From the NCBI GenBank assembly GCA_030549335.1, contig CM060197.1, forward strand, positions 44,419,654 to 44,483,653: 64,000 nt of DNA, in the 5' to 3' direction. The notes under the pieces are model-generated. The model did no database searches. It was not told where the DNA came from and saw only the letters and a list, made by a program, of their open reading frames with translations. The DNA comes from Pontederia crassipes. Its lineage: Eukaryota; Streptophyta; Magnoliopsida; Commelinales; Pontederiaceae. Position numbers and translations under genes: made by a program. Of the stretch, positions 57,687 through 64,000 are shown in pieces; the first letter of the stretch is position 1, and every line of letters starts with the position of its first letter.

Positions 57687-57970
57687 CTGGTCACGACCGT
57701 GCCCTTACTTGGGCATGGGTGTGCCAAGGTTCGGCACGATCGAACACTTGGGTACTTCTGTCACTACAACATTGCACAGCCGTGCTCATGAGCATCACGG
57801 CAGTGATAGAAGAGCCATTTTTTACCATTCCGAAAATGTTTCTAAAGCATGAACATCTTGGAGCGTCACGATCGTGCGACTACGAGGTCACGGTCGTGAC
57901 AGAACGATGATTTTCGTTCTGTTTTAGAAACGACTCATCACGGCCGTGCCACTTTTCATCACGACCATGC
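57687..57970. repeat. CACGGCCGTG-type palindrome cluster in LTR copy B
   Basis: Variants such as gtcacgaccgtg, cacggtcgtgac and tcacggccgtgcc recur at irregular spacing, colinear with the cluster at 9248-9560. Several sites differ between the copies by C/T changes. Confidence 0.75.
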
Positions 57971-59167
57971 CAGAATAGCTGGACAGCGTTTTCCCTATCT
58001 TATCCATTTTTCATCATTTTTACACATACATAGAGACATCCTTAAGATGTACATTCATCCTTGCATTAACAATAACAACTTTACAATTTTTCCCTAATCA
58101 CATGACTAACAATTTATTAGACGAATCATCTTAAACATGAATCATATATGACTAGCATATAAATCGACTAATAGACATGTTCTTATATAGAAAATGAGTA
58201 AACCATTTATGAGCTAAATATGGGTAATAATGAACATTCTAGTTCTAAGTATGATTAGCAATAGAGCATAAATCTTAATAGAACATAAAACATATAAGTA
58301 TTAATATGCATATCCCTTAATCATTCATTTAAAGAATACATGTTAGATTCTTATGCTCTAATCCAAACACATAAGCATCATTATGTAGTGATTAGAGGAT
58401 TTGAATCCTCTCAATATACCTTTAAGACTTAGGTTAAAACCCTAATCCTAATACTAATTCTTCTTCCCTCCTCTTCTCTTTCTCTTCCTCTTTCTTGCTG
58501 GACCGTTCACCCTCTAGCTCCTGTCCTCTCGACTTGTTGCTGCCCTGGTTGCTTTCACGAGGCGTTGTGAGTGAGGGAACATGAGTGAGTTAGTGCTAAA
58601 ATGGGGAATCTTAATGCTGGCCGAGAGCTACTACGAGGGAGTGAGTGAGAGAGAGAAATCTTGTTATGTTGTTGGGATTCTTGCCATGATGTTGCTGTCC
58701 ATGAGTTGATAGGAAGTAGAGAAAATGAGAGAGTGGGTGAGGTGCCTTCTTCCTTGATGTTGTGCAAACGTGAGTGGAGAGGGCGAGTAAGAGAGAGAGA
58801 GAGAGAGTTTGGGGGCTGCTGCTTGGGGTGCTATGCTCTGCCGAGAAGTAAGGAAGAGGAGAGAGGGTGTGAGCTCCTTGAGTGTTGTTCAAGAGTGAGG
58901 GAGCTAGGGAGCTGAGAGGAGGTGGCTGGCTGGTCTCAAGCTTCTGGCCGCATGAAAAGGAAGTGAGGGAATGAGAGGCTGTCGGCTGGGGGGTTTTGGG
59001 GAGAGGAAAGTGAGAGGTTAGGTAAGAAGGGTTTAGGGTATATAGTCTAAGTTTTGGGGCTTATAGATTAGTAGGCTTTTTAATTAGGCTTAAATGATTA
59101 TAGCTTCATTTTACTTATTTATTTTTCTTTTTATTTTATTTTATTTCTTTAAGGATATTACAGATCA

Positions 59168-59690
59168 TGGATAAAAATATCAAAGAAAATGAAATTCTGA
59201 AATGTTTTCTAACTCATTTACATGGGACAAGTTAGAAACCATTTTCAAGTCGACTATGGATCTGAATTGGATATGCAGCAACCATGCAAGAAGTAGATAA
59301 CTTGGGTGAAAATGAAGCAATAGACAAGTAATAAAGACCACGAGACTCATATCCCTTGCCAATCATTCCTTCTGTCCTCAAGTCCTGGATAACAACAAAA
59401 TCAAAAGAAAAAAGTCGCACTACAATTAAGTTTCTCAGTAAGTTGGCTAATAAAAAAAAGTTAAATGGAAATTTAGGAAGATATAAAACTGAGCATAAAG
59501 ATAAAGATGTGGTAGGTGATGTTGTTCCAATGTCTTGTACAGGAGCAGAGGACACATTGGCTAAAGTGACAAATAGTAAAACATGAGTATTAGTAAGCTG
59601 AGAAAATAAAATAGGGTTACCGGACATATGATCTCAAGCACCCGAGTCAAGAACTCAAGGTCCCAAGGAGGATGATTGAGTAAGGCAAGC
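59168..59690 (-). pseudogene. Copia-6 protease and upstream half of integrase
   Basis: The protease motif reads VLDSGA with stops just before (Trp codon as TGA) and just after (Ser codon as TGA), then DHMSGNP. The segment to the integrase follows: VSSAPVQDIGTTSPT, SVLYLPKFPFN, VVIQDLRTEGMIGKGYESRGLYYL. The order is the usual protease to GAG-pre-integrase layout of RE1-like Copia elements. Confidence 0.85.
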
Positions 59691-60860
59691 TATGGATTGA
59701 CCTGATTGTGCACAAGAAGTGACATGAAGAAATGTCTGTTGAGCCGCTTGGTGTTGGAGAAAATGAGTATACTCTTTTGCAAAAATAATCATGCCACAAG
59801 GTAATGATGTGTCATCAACAACACGAGACCCATGTGGTTGAGCTGCATTGGCTACTCTGGGATTTGAGGAAAACCACGTAGAGAGTAATAAGTATCACGT
59901 GTGTGCCCTCGCTTGTTACAATAACCACATCTAGGAACATTTTCACGTCCTCCTCTGCCATTGCCTTTACCATTTCATCCACCATGATTGTTTCCAATGT
60001 CCAGGAAGAAAATTAGGAGAGTCAACATGGGTTGTAAGAGCAGACATCTCTCTATATGTCCATGGTCTAAGATAATGGATGTGGATGATACACGTATCAG
60101 TTAGAAGAAAATATTTGTGAGAGAAGGTACAAAAGCACTGCCCAAAATTTGTCTTCGAATTGGCTCATATTCAGGGCGAACACTTTGTAAACAAATGACT
60201 GCAAACATCTTATCACGTTGTTCTTGTTGCTTTGTCAAATCTTCGGTGAAGGGCGTAAATTCAATAATTCGAGAATAAAGCTTGTAAGTGCTTCAAATGT
60301 TTCTTCATATCTATGTCAGTTTGCTTCAATTGAAGTAAACGAGATAAAACATTATATATTCTAATAACATCGTATACAACTCATGAGCATGAATTCGCAC
60401 CTCTCTACAAGAGCGATAAGGACGAAACATTACCATTAAAGAGGGTTCAATTGCTTGCCACAAGAGACTAAGCAACTGAGCATTCGTCTTTCTCCAACTG
60501 GCTTGTTCAAAATCTTTGATCTTGAAATAGTCTTGATAAGATGTTTTTCTTGTCTTATTCCTATAAATCAAACTTCAACAGCGGCAAGCCAATCAGAAAA
60601 ATTATTTCTATTCAGTTTGACTATTGTAATAACTTGATTTCCATAAATATATGATACGTTGGGATGAGAAATGGCTGATGGCGAAGTAATTGAAGACGTC
60701 ACATATATGAAAGAAAATAGAACAATCCAAAAATTTATGTTGCAAAAAAAAATATGCAGAATCAGGATTTGCACTTGAAAGCAAGCAACCTGCACAAGAT
60801 ATCTGCAATAGAGAACGAGAAAGATCTGCACAGGAAATTTGCAATAGGGTTCCTCGCAAG
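59691..60860 (-). pseudogene. Copia-6 gag remnant
   Basis: Near 60600: NQVITIVKLNRNNFSDWL, the usual gag opening. Then NAQLLSLLWQAIEPSLMVMF and EVRIHAHELY, all interrupted by stops. A knuckle-like CNKRGHTRDTYY with a lost Cys lies near 59900. The start codon region is too decayed to assign. Confidence 0.75.
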
Positions 60861-61160
60861 TTAGAAGGAAGATTTGTGTTAGAGTTCCTTACATAAGAAT
60901 ATCAAACAATAAGAAAGATCTACACAGAAGATCTGTGCAAAGATGCCACGAAACAAGAGCAACTGAACTTAGGGTTCTTTGCACAAAAAATTCAAAAAAA
61001 CTTGCATAGAATAATTGCACTTGCACAGAATATCTGCACTAGAGAATGCACAAATCTGCACTATAATTTCTTATAAGAACTGCAGGTGCACTGATGAAAA
61101 AAAGGAGGGCCGTAGAATTGCTACAGTAAAAAGTAGGTTTTTTGTATGGCTCTGATGCCG

Positions 61161-61273
61161 TGCGAGAATTAGAGAGAGATTGATAGAAGTCTTCTAGGCA
61201 TATAATTATCATTACAAGGAAATATCTGACCCTAATAGAATCTCTCTTTATATGAAAAGATATATTCCTAATA
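61161..61273 (-). repeat. Copia-6 5' LTR, internally deleted
   Basis: 113 bp. It matches the two ends of the 191-bp 3' LTR (gagaattagagagagattga and ctaggcatataattatcattac through cctaata) but lacks about 80 bp of its middle. It is followed by the target duplication ACATG at 61274-61278. Confidence 0.82.
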
Positions 61274-61278
61274 ACATG

Positions 61279-61904
61279 TAGCTAAAATCCTTTGTTCCTT
61301 GTCATGTACGAATTATTATTTTTCTTATTCATTTAGTTTATATTATTATTTTAATTTTTTTTAATTATCATAAATTTATAAAAGTGATGCATTATATTCA
61401 TTTTCACATCATTTGACCTATTCAAGTATTTTAAAAGTTAATCCACATATTATGGTTTATTTTATATGCATCATATTTCTTTATTTTAGTCGCACAACTA
61501 TTTTATTTAATTTTATAAAAAAAGTAAATAACTGTTTTATGAATGCTTTGTTTTTTTTTTATGCAGCTATTTTCACTCTCTCCATGAGATTTATTTGATT
61601 TTGCAAGTTCTCGCTTCTTCAGCAAAAAATTGAAATATTTCTTTAACAATCTTCGCTTACGGGTAAACTCTCTTTCTGCAAATATGCTCTTGTGATTAGA
61701 AAATTTTATTTATTATTATGTTGATTATTGAATGTTTATATTGTTAAGTTTCATAAGCTATATGTTGAGAACAAGTTATTTGTTTTTAGATGCTTTACTA
61801 ATTGTGTTGTTCAAAAAACAAATATAATGGATTAGAAATATGTGATGCGTCATATTTCTAAATATTTAGATCTAATTATTATTGGGCAGCCGGATCCATC
61901 TCCA
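61279..61904. other. AT-rich spacer, nothing recognised
   Basis: Low-complexity A/T-rich sequence with no coding signal. Confidence 0.6.
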
Positions 61905-62125
61905 CAGTCAAATTTTGAATCTTTCTTCTATGTTTTGATCCACATAACATAAATTTCTGTGTCAGTAGTGACATGGTGTTGATATTCTTATTGCAGGAAT
62001 CCTTGGCAAGACGATACGACCAATGAAAAAACATAGATTAAGTAAAATAAATAAATAATATCTTCATATTGAAGCAACACCTTGGACTGGATTTTATTGT
62101 ACTGAAGAAAAATTGATTACTAATT
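61905..62125. repeat. Dispersed block X' (matches 42012-42255)
   Basis: Second copy of the intergenic block that follows RLP-C, here about 0.6 kb upstream of the RLP-D relic. Confidence 0.8.
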
Positions 62126-62628
62126 TTTGCTAAAATTAGTAGAGATAGCTGGCTCCATACTATTCCATAGCCAAGTTTTCACCAAACTATCATTCTTGCT
62201 CCATTTAGCATACACAGGCTGTAGGTGCAACTTTCTCAACAAAATCAATTTTGTCCTTGGCTATTAGAAAGGCTTCAACTGATTGCATCCAATACAAATA
62301 ATTATCCTCATTTAATTTGAGAGTAGTAATTTGATTTGCACAGAATCAAACATCTTATAAACCAAGTAGATATTTGTTGTATGGAACCCCTCTTTTTTCT
62401 TACGTATCAATCTGCTATAAGAAATTGTCCACCAACAAAGGAACAATATGAACACACCACTAAGATCAGCAACACCAACCAATATAACACAAAGAAAAAT
62501 CATCCGAAGAGATAAAGGTGTTGTGAAGGCAAAATCTTTTGCAAACCTATCATCTCTTGAAGACGAGATGCATCTGGCGCCAACAAACTACAGGACAGCG
62601 GCTCAAGAAAGCCCTAGCTCTAATACCA
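62126..62628 (-). other. Unassigned segment ending in a retrotransposon primer-binding site
   Basis: On the minus strand, tggtattagagc (62628-62617) is a good primer-binding site next to a TG...-ended LTR stub. A short frame (62312-62503) encodes a hydrophobic helix followed by RLIRKKKEGF; I do not recognise it. The segment could be the 5' internal part of a truncated minus-strand retroelement. Confidence 0.4.
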
Positions 62629-62702
62629 TGTTAGTTGGGGCTAAAAAATTGCATATATTATTATTCTTAATATATAAGTCTTTATACATACCAACTAATG
62701 AA
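62629..62702 (-). repeat. LTR stub fused to RLP-D
   Basis: On the plus strand it starts TGTTAGTTGGGGC directly beside the primer-binding site, so on the minus strand it is the end of a 5' LTR. It runs only about 74 bp before RLP coding sequence begins. The rest of the LTR is lost. Confidence 0.5.
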
Positions 62703-62989
62703 GGGTATATATGTCAACAGACCATCTTTGTGGGTTTCCACTAAATTCCACTTGTCATGGCAATGACACAAATCTGCTAATCCAAAATACTAATGATGAT
62801 GAAGAAGAAGAATTATGGCTTTATCTAAGTGCAGCTTCAGGATTTTGGGCATTTGTTGGTGCTTTGTTGCTCAAAAGGAGGTGGAGGATTGCATACTATG
62901 AGTATATAGATGATGTATATAGTAAGACTTTTGTGTTTGTAGTAGCAAATATGGCTAGGATTAGGAAGACAAAAACAAGGAGCATTTAA
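62703..62989 (+). pseudogene. RLP-D relic: juxtamembrane, membrane helix and tail of an LRR-RLP
   Basis: The frame reads DHLCGFPLNSTCHGND, then an acidic DDEEEELW, a helix around LSAASGFWAFVGALLL and RRWRIAYYEYIDD, ending at 62989. It is closest to the RLP-C end (DHICGFPLNSNCGGN, RRWRIAYYEYIDHAY). All LRRs are gone. The open frame is intact, but without a leader or ectodomain it is a relic. It shows that a fourth receptor unit existed. Confidence 0.88.
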
Positions 62990-64000
62990 AATTATTTGCT
63001 TCCTTTCAATTCATAAGTTATGGGATTTAGCTTTTATATAAATTTGGAATACACTATTGAGATTGCTTTAGCCATCAAAGGATATTAATCCTGTAAATTA
63101 ATAAATCTCGAATCCAAATTCTATCATTGAGATTATATGTGCACTTAAGCCACTCTTTGTGATCGAAAATTAAATATATTAACCTTAATTATTTGAGGGA
63201 AATCAGCAAAGCTTTATAAGGAACAGTGAAAAATCCAAATATATTTACATTAATATTTGATGAGAAATAGGTTATTAATTGGTTATATGTTATGCAACAT
63301 TTGTTACCCCATATAATTAACATCTCTAGTAAAAAGGATAACTGATCTTGGTTGAATCCATTTAACAAGAATTAGTTGAAATTTCGGTTTTGAAAAACAT
63401 TGTTTCTCACTAGAAAACCTTGAAAGAAATATGATATGACACTAATTGAGTCGATAAATTGAAATAGAAATATTAAAATTCACAATTAATTCACATGCGT
63501 ACATTTTTATAAACTTTTTTAATATTCATTATCCTCAATACATTTTACTCTAACATTTATTAACCTTTTAAATTTATTATTTTTAGAAAAATTACAAGGC
63601 TACAAAAATCCAAATTGATTACATGACTCAATATTGAATTTCCTTTTTTTTTTCAAGTTGACACCAAATATCAACCATATATTTGTCACGAATGTGATCG
63701 AATCAAGTTTTCCACTTATATCCCAGATGTCAAAAATGAGGAATTATTTCTTTTCCGATCCCCAGCTAACTTCCAATGCATTTGGAACAAATTAATCTTT
63801 TGGGACGTTATTTGCCCTCAGGGTAGTGGTGTTTATTAATTAGACTCAACAGCCCGACTCGTCCATTGGCCAACTCGATATGATAACAGGTAAGTTCGTC
63901 CATGACTTGTTCGAATCCGTCCAATAAGCTAACGTACGGATAGTATGCAAACATTATATTTCAGCCGTTTGCCTGATATATGATAGTCCGATGTTCGTCT
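62990..64000. other. RLP-D 3' flank and AT-rich spacer to window end
   Basis: The first ~135 bp match the RLP-C 3' flank (aaaattatttgctt, tttagctttt, aaatctcgaatccaaattctat). Beyond that no gene or repeat was recognised. Confidence 0.6.

Larger units (their letters stand above)
55984..59162 (+). mobile_element. Gypsy-type solo LTR, copy B, inserted in Copia-6, TSD GATCA
   Basis: It starts TGTAACGCCCTC and ends GGATATTACA; GATCA is duplicated at 55979-55983 and 59163-59167. The length is 3,179 bp, including a 218-bp younger insertion. There is no coding sequence. It is colinear with LTR copy A (7891-9907) for its first ~2.3 kb and shows what copy A has lost on its right. The open frames at 58555-58915 are low-complexity GA/CT sequence, not genes. 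Confidence 0.88.
50515..61273 (-). mobile_element. Copia-6: nested host retrotransposon, TSD ACATG
   Basis: A minus-strand Ty1/Copia element with 5' LTR at 61161-61273 and 3' LTR at 50515-50705. The target duplication ACATG is at 50510-50514 and 61274-61278. The primer-binding site (ggcatcagagcca, read on minus) lies at about 61148-61160 and the polypurine complement ctccccatcaa at 50706. Its body is split by two later insertions: a Gypsy/Del-like element (52451 to about 55285) and a 3.2-kb solo LTR (55984-59162). Coding pieces are colinear across them. All frames are broken. Confidence 0.88.

Noticed and set aside
58555-58915. Overlapping open frames of 70-93 residues on both strands
   Set aside because: The sequence is GA/CT low-complexity within a solo LTR, which gives long frames by composition alone.

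Overview
This window is plant nuclear DNA, very probably from a flowering plant and perhaps a woody eudicot (the eudicot guess rests only on the overall look of the families). The evidence is a cluster of leucine-rich-repeat receptor-like proteins (LRR-RLPs, EIX2/Cf type: signal peptide, LRRNT_2 cap, extracellular LRRs, one membrane helix, short tail without a kinase) embedded in Ty1/Copia and Ty3/Gypsy LTR retrotransposons, CACTA DNA transposon pieces and a LINE scrap. No rRNA, tRNA, CRISPR array or bacterial-type operon was seen. Only one host gene looks undamaged, and it runs off the left edge.

Layout. 1-1995: RLP-A, open 3' part of a receptor gene. 1996-5354: AT-rich spacer with a 134-bp tandem repeat, an old LTR relic and a LINE endonuclease scrap. 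5355-7292: truncated Copia-1. 7425-25840: RLP-B, one receptor gene broken into at least five pieces by a Gypsy-type LTR (7891-9907), Copia-2 (9908-14158), a solo LTR (14400-14800) and two nearly identical Tnt1/Tork-like elements, Copia-3 and Copia-4. The last two lie in a tandem array whose ~5-kb unit also contains a fragment of the receptor gene (14801-19819 and 19820-24872). 25841-33240: spacer homologous to the RLP-A 3' flank, a CACTA transposase fragment and an Athila-like gag-protease-RT remnant, both on the minus strand. 34135-41845: RLP-C, a full-length receptor gene split by Copia-5 (35501-40432, minus strand, target duplication GTTTT) and carrying two further lesions.

45831-49354: a CACTA-like element (TIRs CATTACAACAAAAT, 3-bp target duplication TTT) carrying minus-strand fragments of a GDSL esterase/lipase, an ABCG/PDR transporter and a third plant gene. 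Introns are still present in the first two, so this is a Pack-CACTA-type capture of genomic DNA. 50515-61273: Copia-6 (minus strand, target duplication ACATG), split by a Gypsy/Del-like element (52451 to about 55285) and by a 3.2-kb solo LTR (55984-59162, target duplication GATCA), which itself holds a 218-bp solo LTR (56144-56361, target duplication TAAAT). 62703-62989: RLP-D, a last-exon relic of a fourth receptor gene.

The host genes form one paralogous cluster: coding units, 3' flanks and upstream blocks recur several times. The transposons explain nearly all damage to the receptors. The most unusual structures are the LTR-bounded tandem amplification of a receptor fragment together with a retrotransposon, and the multi-gene Pack-CACTA element.
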